From NCBI RefSeq assembly GCF_005886875.1, contig NZ_PNBY01000050.1, positions 1-64,000 of the forward strand: a stretch of DNA of 64,000 bases, in the 5' to 3' direction. The translations under genes were made by a program, and so were the position numbers. This stretch comes from Pseudoalteromonas aurantia. Its GTDB lineage: Bacteria; Pseudomonadota; Gammaproteobacteria; Enterobacterales; Alteromonadaceae. A model generated the notes under the pieces. The model searched no databases. It was not told the origin of the DNA and saw nothing but the letters and a program-made list of their open reading frames with translations. This document shows positions 47,554-56,939 of the stretch, one piece after another (position 1 is the stretch's first letter; the number at the start of each line of letters is the position of its first letter).

Positions 47554-47808
47554 CTTTTTTGCTCCAAAATAGTTTATGAATATTAACGGCCGCGAATTAT
47601 ACGCCTTTTGCCAGAAAAAACCTACTAGATTCGCCCGCTATCTTGATAGGGAAAAGAGAAGCAAAGTAAATCAACAGTCAATGAAATGATGATCTGCGTC
47701 AACTAAGAACAAGCAAACGCCCATTATACTGCGCCGCTTTTAACTTTTACGTCAATTATTGACCCCACAGCTGGCTTGAACCCAGTTCAATGATGAGGTT
47801 TATTTACT

Positions 47809-49158
47809 ATGCTTATACCAGAACTCCTTTCACCTGCCGGTAGTATAAAGAATATGCGTTACGCTTTTGCGTACGGTGCCGATGCAGTTTATGCCGGACA
47901 ACCCCGCTACAGTTTAAGGGTACGCAATAATGAGTTTGATTTAGACAATTTAGCATTGGGGATCCATGAAGCACATCAACAAAATAAAAAGCTGTATGTC
48001 GTATCCAATATTGCACCACACAATAGTAAAGTAAAAACCTACCTAAGAGACATTGAACCTGTCATTGCAATGCAGCCTGATGCATTGATCATGTCAGATC
48101 CTGGATTGATCATGCTGGTGCGAGAAAAGTGGCCTGATATGCCGATCCATTTATCTGTACAGGCCAATGCCGTCAATTTTGCGAGTGTGAAGTTTTGGGC
48201 ACAACAAGGGATAGAACGGGTCATTTTATCTCGAGAGTTGTCGCTTGATGAAATTGACGAAATTCGCACTCACTGCCCAGATACTGAACTAGAAGTATTT
48301 ATACATGGCGCTTTGTGTATGGCTTACTCAGGCCGCTGTTTACTATCAGGATACATCAATAAACGCGATCCAAATCAAGGAACTTGCACCAATGCGTGCC
48401 GCTGGGAATATGATGCAAAGCCTGCCAAAGAAAACGAAACGGGCGATCTTGTACATCAAATTGACCCCAGAGAGGTACTCCCGACACTTGGCTCTGGTGC
48501 CCCTACCAACGCTACATTTATGCTAGAAGAACCCGGGCGGCCAGGCGAATACATGCCTGCTTTTGAAGACGAACACGGTACCTATATTATGAATTCCAAA
48601 GACTTACGCGCGGTACAGTATGTCGAAAAACTGAGCAAAATGGGGGTGCATAGCCTTAAGATTGAAGGCAGAACCAAATCTTTTTACTATGTTGCGCGCA
48701 CGGCACAGGTGTATAGAAAAGCAATAGACGATGCAGCGGCAGGTAAACCTTTTGATCCTACATTAATGCGTACACTCGAAAATCTGGCACATCGAGGCTA
48801 CACCGAGGGCTTTTTAAAACGACATGCACATCAAGATTATCAAAATTATGAATACGGGCATTCAATCAGTGATAAACAGCAATTTGTGGGGGAAGTACTG
48901 GGTAGACACGCCAACGGGTTAGTTGAAATCGACGTTAAAAATAAATTTTGTACAGGCCACAGCCTTGAACTGATGACACCAAAAGGCAATATTGCCTTTA
49001 ATTTGACGCATATAGAAAACAAAAAAGGGCAGCGTATTACAGATGCAAAAGGGTCTGGTCATATTGTGCAGATCCCATTACCGGAAGACATTAACTTAGA
49101 GCATGCGATTTTGATGCGTAATTTAGGTGAAAACCAAGATACGCGTAACCCCATTTAA
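47809..49158 (+). CDS. trhP: tRNA hydroxylation protein TrhP (YegQ, peptidase U32 family)
   Basis: 449 residues, closely like E. coli YegQ/TrhP from the first residues (PELLSPAG..KNMRYAFAYGA) to NKRDPNQGTCTNACRWEY and MGVHSLKIEGRTKS. TrhP helps form 5-hydroxyuridine at tRNA position 34 with prephenate. Cysteines in CMAYSGRCLLSG and CTNAC may hold an iron-sulfur cluster. A ferredoxin gene follows by 13 bases, a sensible electron partner. Confidence 0.94.
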   Translation: MLIPELLSPAGSIKNMRYAFAYGADAVYAGQPRYSLRVRNNEFDLDNLALGIHEAHQQNKKLYVVSNIAPHNSKVKTYLRDIEPVIAMQPDALIMSDPGLIMLVREKWPDMPIHLSVQANAVNFASVKFWAQQGIERVILSRELSLDEIDEIRTHCPDTELEVFIHGALCMAYSGRCLLSGYINKRDPNQGTCTNACRWEYDAKPAKENETGDLVHQIDPREVLPTLGSGAPTNATFMLEEPGRPGEYMPAFEDEHGTYIMNSKDLRAVQYVEKLSKMGVHSLKIEGRTKSFYYVARTAQVYRKAIDDAAAGKPFDPTLMRTLENLAHRGYTEGFLKRHAHQDYQNYEYGHSISDKQQFVGEVLGRHANGLVEIDVKNKFCTGHSLELMTPKGNIAFNLTHIENKKGQRITDAKGSGHIVQIPLPEDINLEHAILMRNLGENQDTRNPI

Positions 49159-49170
49159 ATAGGATTTAGT

Positions 49171-49422
49171 ATGGCTTTGTTAATCAATAATAAATGCATT
49201 AACTGTGACATGTGTGATCCGGAATGTCCGAATCAAGCCATTTATTTTGGTCAAACAATATATAAGATAGACCCAGACAAATGCACCGAGTGTGTCGGCC
49301 ATTATGATTCACCTACTTGCGTAAGCGTGTGTCCCATTGATTGTATTAAACCCGATCCCAATAAACGAGAAAGCTTAGAGACATTAGCTGAAAGGTATCT
49401 AATACTCACTCAGCAGGGCTAA
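49171..49422 (+). CDS. yfhL: YfhL-type 4Fe-4S ferredoxin
   Basis: 83 residues. CINCDMCDPECPNQ supplies one cluster; CTECVGH...CVSVCPIDC the second. Nearly the same layout as E. coli YfhL. In E. coli it is not next to yegQ; here the two are cotranscribed, which supports a shared role in tRNA hydroxylation. Confidence 0.93.
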   Translation: MALLINNKCINCDMCDPECPNQAIYFGQTIYKIDPDKCTECVGHYDSPTCVSVCPIDCIKPDPNKRESLETLAERYLILTQQG

Positions 49423-49433
49423 TGAGGTAAAGA

Positions 49434-49474
49434 CGCTTCGTATAACCCATATATAATATCGATTATACGAAGCG
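49434..49474. terminator. Hairpin between convergent ferredoxin and porin genes
   Basis: Perfect 12-base arms CGCTTCGTATAA (49434-49445) and complement (49463-49474) with a 17-base loop. No clear T run. Confidence 0.55.
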
Positions 49475-49483
49475 CTCAGTATA

Positions 49484-50413
49484 TTAGAACTTATATTCAA
49501 AACCTGCAGCTAAATAGTTACGCTCAACTTGGTTATCACCGTCGAATGAAGTGTAAAAACCATATATCTTCGTTACTTTATTTAATTTATGGTCAATTCC
49601 CACAGAGACACCATCAATTTTATCTCCTTGATCAAAATCCATAACTTGATATTGTGCTTTAAGCGTATTGGCGCCCATTTTATAAGAAGCGCTTAATACG
49701 TAACCATCTGCTTTATCTGAGCCATCAACACGTTCTTGGGTTTGGTATATTGCACCTAGCTTTACATCAGCCACTTTACCCTGCACGGTTAAACGGACTG
49801 CATCATAGCCTTTTACATCGCTGTCAGCAGATATTGCGCCATAAATATTACTTTTCTTCAGTTTGCTGTCGCCATAAGATACTGCCGCCGAGTAACCATT
49901 TTTGCCATCCGCGTCATCCTCGGCTATGAAAGTGCCATGGACCTTAAAGCCATTGAAGCTGTGAGAGTTATAAGTAATTGAGTTACCTAAACGATTCTCA
50001 CCTTTAAGGTGGTTTTTGATATCACCTTCAACATCGTTAAATAAGTCTACTCGGCCTTGAGACACTTTAAATACCGTGTCCTTTCGACCAATGAGGACTT
50101 CACCAAAATTACCTTTAACACCCACATATTGATTACGTGCTGTGATATTGTCTTTGTCACCTTTAGAATCAGCGTCTGTAATATCAACTTGAAACTCAAA
50201 ACGGTAGAAAACTTCCAAATTATTATCGAGCTTTTCACCACCTTTGAACCCAAAACGTGAAGCATTACTCTTTAATTCAGTAACAGACCCTTCACCTTCA
50301 TCACTCGATTGCACAGAAACGTTTGCTTTACCATACACTGTCACATCAGCTTGAGCGCTGAAAGATAGGGCACTTAATACTGATAATAAAAGCGTTGATT
50401 TAACTGGTTTCAT
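49484..50413 (-). CDS. Gram-negative general porin
   Basis: 309 residues from ATG 50413, with GAGGA upstream; an ATG five codons earlier is less supported. Signal peptide ends SFSAQA, mature start DVTVYGKANVSV, and the C-terminus GFEYKF ends in Phe as outer-membrane barrels do. Repeated YGxA/AxVSYG beta strands and a RNQYVGVKGNFGEVLIGRKD stretch fit the 16-strand trimeric porin family. Its upstream gap is very AT-rich. Confidence 0.9.
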   Translation of the reverse strand: MKPVKSTLLLSVLSALSFSAQADVTVYGKANVSVQSSDEGEGSVTELKSNASRFGFKGGEKLDNNLEVFYRFEFQVDITDADSKGDKDNITARNQYVGVKGNFGEVLIGRKDTVFKVSQGRVDLFNDVEGDIKNHLKGENRLGNSITYNSHSFNGFKVHGTFIAEDDADGKNGYSAAVSYGDSKLKKSNIYGAISADSDVKGYDAVRLTVQGKVADVKLGAIYQTQERVDGSDKADGYVLSASYKMGANTLKAQYQVMDFDQGDKIDGVSVGIDHKLNKVTKIYGFYTSFDGDNQVERNYLAAGFEYKF

Positions 50414-50629
50414 GTTTATATTCCTCAATATCGTAACACGTAATTTTTTAGACAGGCGCAGTGTGCCAGCTCATAATGACAGAAATATTACACTGACATT
50501 ATTGCAGTCAATATTTTGCCTTAAAAATGAAACCAAAATGAAACTGAAATAAAAAATAAAATAAAAAACAAAAGCTTAAATAAAAATAAAGAATAAAAAA
50601 ACAACATGATTTATTCATAAAAAATACAT

Positions 50630-51466
50630 TTAAGTGAAATCACATAACGTATTAGAGATATTTTCAACTTGTTCTGTATTTTTATGGTAAACAGCATAAA
50701 TAGCGACTGGGCACTGAGGTCCCTGCGTCACATGATGTAATATGCCGGAGGCTAACTTGTGAGCGACGTGCGATTTATCCATAAACATACTTCCGCCTAA
50801 CGCTAATATTAAATCAAGTGCAACCTTTTCAGTACTGGTGCTGATACGCGGTATTCCTACCTCCTTAAATTGCTTGGCATGCCACTGGGAAAATGCTTTT
50901 CCCCAGTCCACAAAGACATACTGCTCATTAAAGAAGGTTGCCATATTTTGACTGGCAACCGTACTCACAGCAATAATGGATAATGTCTGAACTTGCTTAA
51001 CAACCAGCTCATCGACGTCAGGTGGATCAAACATAAACGCCAAATCTAACGAGTGATCAAATAGTCGCTTTATGCTTTCTTGCCGCCCCTTCTCCTCAGC
51101 TAATAAAGCGGTATCAGGAAGCGACCTGACGATTTGATGCATTTTATTTTGTAAAAAAACTTCCCACACATTGGCGGTCGCCGCTAATGTGAATTGCATA
51201 GGCTGATCACACGTGAGCGCAACATCTGCTTTTGCACGCTGCATATCAGCTAATATTGTTTTTGCATGAGGCAGTAAGCACTCACCCGATACCGTTAACT
51301 GAATATTATTTCGCTGTCTAGAAAACAAACTCACGCCTAGATTTTGCTCTAGCTGCCGCACTCTGCAACTGACCGCTGATTGCGTGATATACAAATTATT
51401 TGCGGCACGGCCAAAATGCCGTGTTTTGACCACTTCTAAAAAAGTTTTTAGTAGCTCAATATCCAC
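50630..51466 (-). CDS. hdfR: LysR-family regulator, HdfR-like
   Basis: 278 residues from GTG 51466 (VDIELLKTFLEVVKTRHFGR), preceded by AGGGGG. Earlier in-frame starts would add a poor 32-residue tail. The helix-turn-helix (AANNLYITQSAVSCRVRQLE) and RQRNNIQL match E. coli HdfR closely; the effector half is more divergent. E. coli HdfR represses flhDC. Targets here are unknown; the porin downstream is on the same strand 216 bases away. Confidence 0.82.
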   Translation of the reverse strand: MDIELLKTFLEVVKTRHFGRAANNLYITQSAVSCRVRQLEQNLGVSLFSRQRNNIQLTVSGECLLPHAKTILADMQRAKADVALTCDQPMQFTLAATANVWEVFLQNKMHQIVRSLPDTALLAEEKGRQESIKRLFDHSLDLAFMFDPPDVDELVVKQVQTLSIIAVSTVASQNMATFFNEQYVFVDWGKAFSQWHAKQFKEVGIPRISTSTEKVALDLILALGGSMFMDKSHVAHKLASGILHHVTQGPQCPVAIYAVYHKNTEQVENISNTLCDFT

Positions 51467-51547
51467 ATTACCCCCTAAATAGGTGTCAAAGGCGCATTTA
51501 GACACACAGTAAAAAACCACAGTACACATACTGTATGTAAGGGATAG

Positions 51548-51730
51548 ATGACGAACAATCATTTAGCGAATTTACCAAGTGCAGAGATCACGGCGTATGT
51601 ACTCAAATTACCTAAAGCGAAACAAGCGACTTACACCCACATAATCGCGGCATGGGCCAAAAGATATTCTGTAATTCAACACACTAATTACACAAAGAAT
51701 CTACTTAAATACTCAGCCATACGTGAGTAA
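51548..51730 (+). CDS. Possible small protein, unknown
   Basis: 60 residues (starting MTNNHLANLPSAEITAYVLK), with AAGGG five bases before the ATG. No family recognised; the helix KQATYTHIIAAWAKRY faintly recalls the N-terminal DNA-binding part of integrases, but too weakly to name. It is divergent from hdfR. The 205 bases after it to the next gene show nothing else clear. Confidence 0.25.
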   Translation: MTNNHLANLPSAEITAYVLKLPKAKQATYTHIIAAWAKRYSVIQHTNYTKNLLKYSAIRE

Positions 51731-51935
51731 GACACATAAACGATAAAAATGGAGCATAACTTACCACGACATCTCATTACCTACTTGCCATCGTATATAT
51801 TTAGACTAGTATTATTACAATATAACGAAAAACAATTAGTTATAAACTTATCCCTGATATTTAAGCGTTGCTTTTTTCACCAGATAGGTTTACAACTAGG
51901 ATGTGCGTATTAGCGAATATACTAGGCTTACTTAA

Positions 51936-53171
51936 GTGACTCGACGAATACTTATCATTGAAGATACACCCACAATTGCCAAAGTTCAGAAGCACATCGC
52001 CGTGTCTTCTGGGTATGCTGCGGATATTGCGAGCTCACTCGCGGAAGCAACAGCACTCATTAGTCAAAATCACTATTTTTGCGCTGTGGTTGATTTTATC
52101 TTGCCTGACGCCCCAAATGGAGAGGCAATCCCTTGTGCTATTGAAGCTGAAATACCAACGATTGTTATGACTGGTAATTTAGACAGTCAAACCCGGGAAA
52201 TAGTCGAAAAATACCCTATCATTGACTACATCACCAAAGAGAATAAGCAGGCTTACCAGTATCTAAAAAGGCAGCTACAACGTTTGCCACGTAATGAAAG
52301 CGTCCAAGTTTTAGTGGTAGACGATTCTCGTCAAACTAGGCGCTACGTAAGTGGCTTGCTAGAACGGCATAAGTATCAAGTGCTCGAAGCTGGAGATGGC
52401 CAAGAAGGTTTAGATGTATTACAAAAACACCCTGATATCTCGGTGATAATTACAGATAATGAAATGCCCATAATGAGCGGTGTTGAGTTATGTGGAGAAA
52501 TTCGTCGGCTGTACAGCAACGATGATAAAGCAATTATTGGAATTTCAGGGTCCCATACCTCGCATTTATCTGCCCGATTTTTGAAAAATGGTGCCAATGA
52601 CTACCTAAGAAAACCTTTTAACGCCGAGGAGTTTTATTGTCGATTAAGCCAAAACGTTGATATGCTCGACAATATCGCCACCATTAGATTACAAGCAAAT
52701 ACTGACTACTTAACGAAATTACCAAACCGCCGGTATTTCTTCGAGCAAACAACAAAAGCGCTAAAATTACGAGCAATACAAAAGCAAAATAGTACGCTCG
52801 CGATGATTGATATTGATCACTTCAAAAGTATCAATGACCAATATGGACACGATGCAGGAGATGACGTACTCAGCGCCCTTGCATTAACATTTAATAAGTT
52901 TTTTGAGCATGATTTGGAAGCTAGATTAGGCGGCGAAGAATTTGCAATTTTTTTTCAACAAGGTTCTATTGAAGACAATCTAAATCAATTAGAACTCTTT
53001 AGGCAATATTTAGACTCAAATAGTGTGTCTTTAACCCCACATAAAATTCACTTCACCATCTCCATCGGCTTTGTTTCTATGGTAGAACAAAAAATTGATG
53101 CGTTACTCAAGGCCGCAGATGTAAAACTGTATGATGCAAAAGAGCAAGGCAGAAACAGAATTATACATTAA
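51936..53171 (+). CDS. Double-receiver diguanylate cyclase (REC-REC-GGDEF)
   Basis: 411 residues from GTG 51936. REC1 (about 3-118) keeps the phospho-Asp in VVDFILPD, Thr in VMTG and Lys in ITKE. REC2 (about 125-245) keeps VVDD, IITDNEMP, GISG and RKPF. The GGDEF domain (about 255-410) has RLGGEEF, so it should make c-di-GMP; the RxxD inhibitory site is replaced by FEHD. No histidine kinase is adjacent. Layout resembles PleD but with the cyclase active loop GGEEF. Confidence 0.9.
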   Translation: MTRRILIIEDTPTIAKVQKHIAVSSGYAADIASSLAEATALISQNHYFCAVVDFILPDAPNGEAIPCAIEAEIPTIVMTGNLDSQTREIVEKYPIIDYITKENKQAYQYLKRQLQRLPRNESVQVLVVDDSRQTRRYVSGLLERHKYQVLEAGDGQEGLDVLQKHPDISVIITDNEMPIMSGVELCGEIRRLYSNDDKAIIGISGSHTSHLSARFLKNGANDYLRKPFNAEEFYCRLSQNVDMLDNIATIRLQANTDYLTKLPNRRYFFEQTTKALKLRAIQKQNSTLAMIDIDHFKSINDQYGHDAGDDVLSALALTFNKFFEHDLEARLGGEEFAIFFQQGSIEDNLNQLELFRQYLDSNSVSLTPHKIHFTISIGFVSMVEQKIDALLKAADVKLYDAKEQGRNRIIH

Positions 53172-53194
53172 GGGCCACCTGTCTGGCCCTGTTT
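53171..53194 (+). terminator. Terminator after the REC-REC-GGDEF gene
   Basis: Seven-base stem AGGGCCA / TGGCCCT followed by GTTTTATT. Confidence 0.75.
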
Positions 53195-53217
53195 TATTAT
53201 AAGTAATTACATAACCA

Positions 53218-54117
53218 TTACTTTGAAACGCGATAACTGTCCCAGCTAAACAAAGCAAGTGCAGTCCAAATACACGCAAACGTTAAAATTCGCTCAGTTG
53301 TAAATGTTTCGCCATAAAGCACAACGGCCAAAACAAACATGATACTAGGACCTATATATTGAAATAAGCCTAAAGTTGAATAAGGTAACCGTTTCGCTGC
53401 CGCAATAAAACACAACAAAGGTAACGTCGTCACAATACCCGCACTGATCAATAATACGTTGATTAAATCCGTATTATTCGCCATGTTGGTTGTGGCTGAA
53501 GGGTCACTCACCCACCAATAAATCAGTGCTGCGGGTAACAAAATAGCCGCTTCAAGTAATAAGCCAGGGATCGACTCCACAGGCATTTTTTTACGTAGCA
53601 ATCCGTAAATTGCAAACGAGGTTGCCAATGAAAACGCAATCACAGGGAATGAACCAAAACTAAGCACCTGCAAAGTAACACCAACAAATGCCATACCTAC
53701 TGCCACTTTTTGCCATAAACGTAAACGTTCAGATAAGAACAACACACCCAAAAGCACATTCAATAGAGGATTAATATAATAACCCAAACTTGCATCAAGC
53801 ATATACCCATTGTTAACTGCCCAAATAAACAGTCCCCAATTAAAGCCTAACAAGCTGGAGCTTAAGCACAGCAACAAAATTAACTTCGGCTGTTTAATGA
53901 CAGGTGCGATTTTATGCCACTGTTTAGTGACCGCTATGATCAAAGCTAGAAATAGCACTGACCACACAATACGATGCGTTAAAATTTCGAGTGCATTTAT
54001 CTGGTCGAGCTGTTTAAAATAAATAGGGGCAAGTCCCCACATTACGAAGGCAAGTACTGCATAAAGATAGCCTTGGCTGTTATTACTATTTGGCATATTC
54101 AATGATACCGGATGCAA
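53218..54117 (-). CDS. rarD: EamA-family transporter RarD
   Basis: 299 residues with about ten membrane helices and two EamA repeats. GYLYAVLAFVMWGLAPIYFK and LKRLPYSTLGLFQYIGPSIMF-type sequences fit RarD. Substrate is not established (chloramphenicol-sensitivity annotation in E. coli). With yigI-like and recQ next to it, the order matches the E. coli rarD-yigI-pldA-recQ region minus pldA. Confidence 0.9.
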   Translation of the reverse strand: MHPVSLNMPNSNNSQGYLYAVLAFVMWGLAPIYFKQLDQINALEILTHRIVWSVLFLALIIAVTKQWHKIAPVIKQPKLILLLCLSSSLLGFNWGLFIWAVNNGYMLDASLGYYINPLLNVLLGVLFLSERLRLWQKVAVGMAFVGVTLQVLSFGSFPVIAFSLATSFAIYGLLRKKMPVESIPGLLLEAAILLPAALIYWWVSDPSATTNMANNTDLINVLLISAGIVTTLPLLCFIAAAKRLPYSTLGLFQYIGPSIMFVLAVVLYGETFTTERILTFACIWTALALFSWDSYRVSK

Positions 54118-54175
54118 AGAGGCCAGTATTATACGTGCTAATTATGAAATAATGCACTGACAAACGGTAAATTCA

Positions 54176-54631
54176 CTAGCCAACTAAATAAGTACCAGTT
54201 CCAAAAGCAATTTGAGTGCCTTGGTCATTATGTAATTCCATTCTACATACGCACACTTTATTGCCTGAACGGATCAAGCTCGCACTCGCGATAAAGTACT
54301 CACCTCGGCCAGGCCTTAAAAAGTCTGTTCTGATATCAATGGTGCCCAAGGTTGCCAGTTTTTTTGGGACCCCTTGTAGCTCACTTTCAGCCAATTTATC
54401 AACGATAGATGCAGCTGCTAACATGCCCCCAACATTATCGAGCACAGCCGAAATAACACCACCATGCAAAATTTTCTGTGATGGGTTACCAATAAAATTA
54501 TCTTGCCATGGCATTTCAATTTCGGCGCGCTCAGCATCTAAATGGCGAACCGTGATACTGAGAAATTGATTAAATGGCATTTGTTTAACAAATATGTTGG
54601 TTACGGTACTCATTACTTGTGATTTATCCAT
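54176..54631 (-). CDS. yigI: YigI-like hotdog thioesterase
   Basis: 151 residues from ATG 54631, with GAGGTGA just upstream; a TTG 19 codons earlier is less likely. ILHGGVISAVLDNVGG and LGTIDIRTDFLRPGRGE are the hotdog-fold thioesterase motifs and match E. coli YigI along the length. It probably hydrolyses acyl-CoA. Divergent from recQ. Confidence 0.88.
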   Translation of the reverse strand: MDKSQVMSTVTNIFVKQMPFNQFLSITVRHLDAERAEIEMPWQDNFIGNPSQKILHGGVISAVLDNVGGMLAAASIVDKLAESELQGVPKKLATLGTIDIRTDFLRPGRGEYFIASASLIRSGNKVCVCRMELHNDQGTQIAFGTGTYLVG

Positions 54632-54738
54632 ACTCACCTCAAACTCATCTGACCAGATAAAGCTACGCTGGTTCGCTACTTTTTTCAAGTCAGGAAAGTT
54701 ACAGACAAGGCGCTAAAAAACCTCTAAAATGCCCCTCG

Positions 54739-56550
54739 ATGGATACTCTTGCACATACTCAACATAACGCGGACTCTGTACTAAAAAATATTTTTGGTTA
54801 CAGTGAATTTCGAGATGGTCAAAAAGCGGTGATCGATGCTGCTTTAGCGCGTCAAGACAGCTTAGTACTACTGCCTACAGGAGGTGGTAAATCACTGTGT
54901 TATCAAGTCCCTGCATTGGTACTTGATGGGATCACTGTGGTGGTATCTCCGCTCATTTCACTTATGCAAGATCAAGTAGCGCAATTACAAGCATTAGGGG
55001 TCAATGCTGAGTTTATAAATAACAGCGTACCTCGAGAACAACAGTATGCTATATATCAACGAGTCCATGATGGCGATGTAAAGCTACTCTATGTTGCCCC
55101 AGAAAAAATACTGCAGTACGAATTTATTGAACGCCTGCATCATTTACCGGTCCGTTTATTCGCGATAGACGAAGCGCACTGCGTATCGCACTGGGGACAT
55201 GACTTTAGACCACATTATTGCCGCTTGAGCGAATTAAAACAGCACTTTCCAGCGATCCCCATGATGGCATTAACTGCGACAGCAGATACTGCAACTCGCT
55301 ATGATATAGTCAACCAGCTGAGTTTACAGAACCCGTATATCCATACTGGTAGTTTTGATAGACCGAATATTCGTTACACCATCGAAGAAAAGTTTAAACC
55401 TCTATCGCAATTAATGCGGTATTTAAAAGAACAACAGAATCAAAGCGGTATTATTTATTGCACCAGCCGTAAACGCGTTGATGAAATATCAGAAAAGCTC
55501 GCTGATGCAGGCTTTAATGCCGCAGCTTATCATGCTGGTATGAGTAATGAACAAAGGCAATTTGTGCAAAGTGCCTTTGCGCGTGATGATATTCATATTG
55601 TTGTCGCCACCGTAGCGTTTGGTATGGGGATCAACAAACCCAATGTGCGCTTTGTATTGCATTATGATATTCCAAAAAGTATTGAAGCTTACTATCAAGA
55701 AACCGGCAGAGCAGGCCGTGATGGTTTAGCCGCTGAAGCCATCATGTATTTCGACCCTGCAGACATAGGCAGAGTGAAACGCTTTTTTGAAGACATCGAA
55801 GACGAGCAACGCCGACGTGTTGAAGAACAGCGCTTTAATGCTATGGCCAGTTTTGCTGAAGCACAGACTTGCCGACGTCAGATATTACTCAACTATTTTA
55901 GTGAATATCAACGAGAGCCTTGTGGCAACTGTGACATTTGTCTCAACCCGCCAAAAAGGTTTGATGGCACTTTAGTCGCACAGCAGGCACTTTCTTGCGT
56001 CTACCGCGCCGAACAACGGTTTGGCTTAGGCTATATTGTTGATGTGTTGAGAGGGGCAAACACCAGTCGTATTCGAGATAATCAACATCATGAATTAAGC
56101 ACCTATGGACTTGGCAAAGACAAAAGTAATGAATTTTGGTTAAGTGTCTTACGACAGTTGATCCATCATGGTCTTTTAACGCAAGACATCACGCAAGGTG
56201 CAAGTTTAAAGCTCACCGAAGCAGCCCGTTCAGTTTTAAAAGATGAATATGCACTGCAATTAGCAGAGCCGCGTTTACAAGCTAAGCACATATATCAGGA
56301 TAAATTAGCCCAATTTAATTATGATAAGAAACTCTTCGCCAAATTGCGTAGCCTGCGTAAGCAGCTCGCTGATGAAGATGATGTACCTCCTTATGTAGTC
56401 TTTAACGATAAAACCCTTGCAGAAATGGCCCAATTAACACCCACAACCGATGGCGAATTTCTTTCTGTATCTGGAGTTGGCTTTACCAAACTCAGTAAAT
56501 ACGGTGCGCCTTTTATGCAACTGATCCGCAACTACCTAGCCACAAGTTAA
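54739..56550 (+). CDS. recQ: ATP-dependent DNA helicase RecQ
   Basis: 603 residues. Walker A PTGGGKSLCYQVPA, DEAHCVSHWGHDFRPHY, then the zinc-binding cysteines CRRQILLNYF...CGNCDIC, winged helix and a C-terminal HRDC domain. A 3'-5' helicase in recombination repair. A DUF3630 gene follows by 18 bases. Confidence 0.97.
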   Translation: MDTLAHTQHNADSVLKNIFGYSEFRDGQKAVIDAALARQDSLVLLPTGGGKSLCYQVPALVLDGITVVVSPLISLMQDQVAQLQALGVNAEFINNSVPREQQYAIYQRVHDGDVKLLYVAPEKILQYEFIERLHHLPVRLFAIDEAHCVSHWGHDFRPHYCRLSELKQHFPAIPMMALTATADTATRYDIVNQLSLQNPYIHTGSFDRPNIRYTIEEKFKPLSQLMRYLKEQQNQSGIIYCTSRKRVDEISEKLADAGFNAAAYHAGMSNEQRQFVQSAFARDDIHIVVATVAFGMGINKPNVRFVLHYDIPKSIEAYYQETGRAGRDGLAAEAIMYFDPADIGRVKRFFEDIEDEQRRRVEEQRFNAMASFAEAQTCRRQILLNYFSEYQREPCGNCDICLNPPKRFDGTLVAQQALSCVYRAEQRFGLGYIVDVLRGANTSRIRDNQHHELSTYGLGKDKSNEFWLSVLRQLIHHGLLTQDITQGASLKLTEAARSVLKDEYALQLAEPRLQAKHIYQDKLAQFNYDKKLFAKLRSLRKQLADEDDVPPYVVFNDKTLAEMAQLTPTTDGEFLSVSGVGFTKLSKYGAPFMQLIRNYLATS

Positions 56551-56568
56551 ATATACCCAGAGCTACTT

Positions 56569-56865
56569 ATGACCAACATAACACTAGATCCAATCCATCA
56601 TGTCTTATTAATTACGCCTACTGAGATCCCTGAAGCAGACGAATTTTTATTCTGGGCTAAGCTATTTTTACACCAACCTGATATTACTATCGTAGAAGAG
56701 CTTGAAGGTGCAGATCGCCACCAAACCCGCTTCAGCTATGAAAATGGGACATTTAACATTAACTTTGAACACTATACAGACAGTATATGGATAGCGCCTG
56801 AAGGCACGGGATCACAAGAGCAACTCATTAATTTATCTAAATATTTACTAACAAGTTTCCAATAA
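56569..56865 (+). CDS. DUF3630 family protein
   Basis: 98 residues, acidic, soluble. The closing half (RFSYENGTFNINFEHYTDSIW) fits DUF3630, a small family often found behind recQ in Vibrio and Alteromonadales. Function unknown. 18 bases after recQ, so likely cotranscribed. Confidence 0.75.
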   Translation: MTNITLDPIHHVLLITPTEIPEADEFLFWAKLFLHQPDITIVEELEGADRHQTRFSYENGTFNINFEHYTDSIWIAPEGTGSQEQLINLSKYLLTSFQ

Positions 56866-56939
56866 TCAGATAAACTTAAATAATCAACTGTCGTACGTGT
56901 CTCGTTAGTACTATTTATTGCTGATCATTTTGGAGTGCT

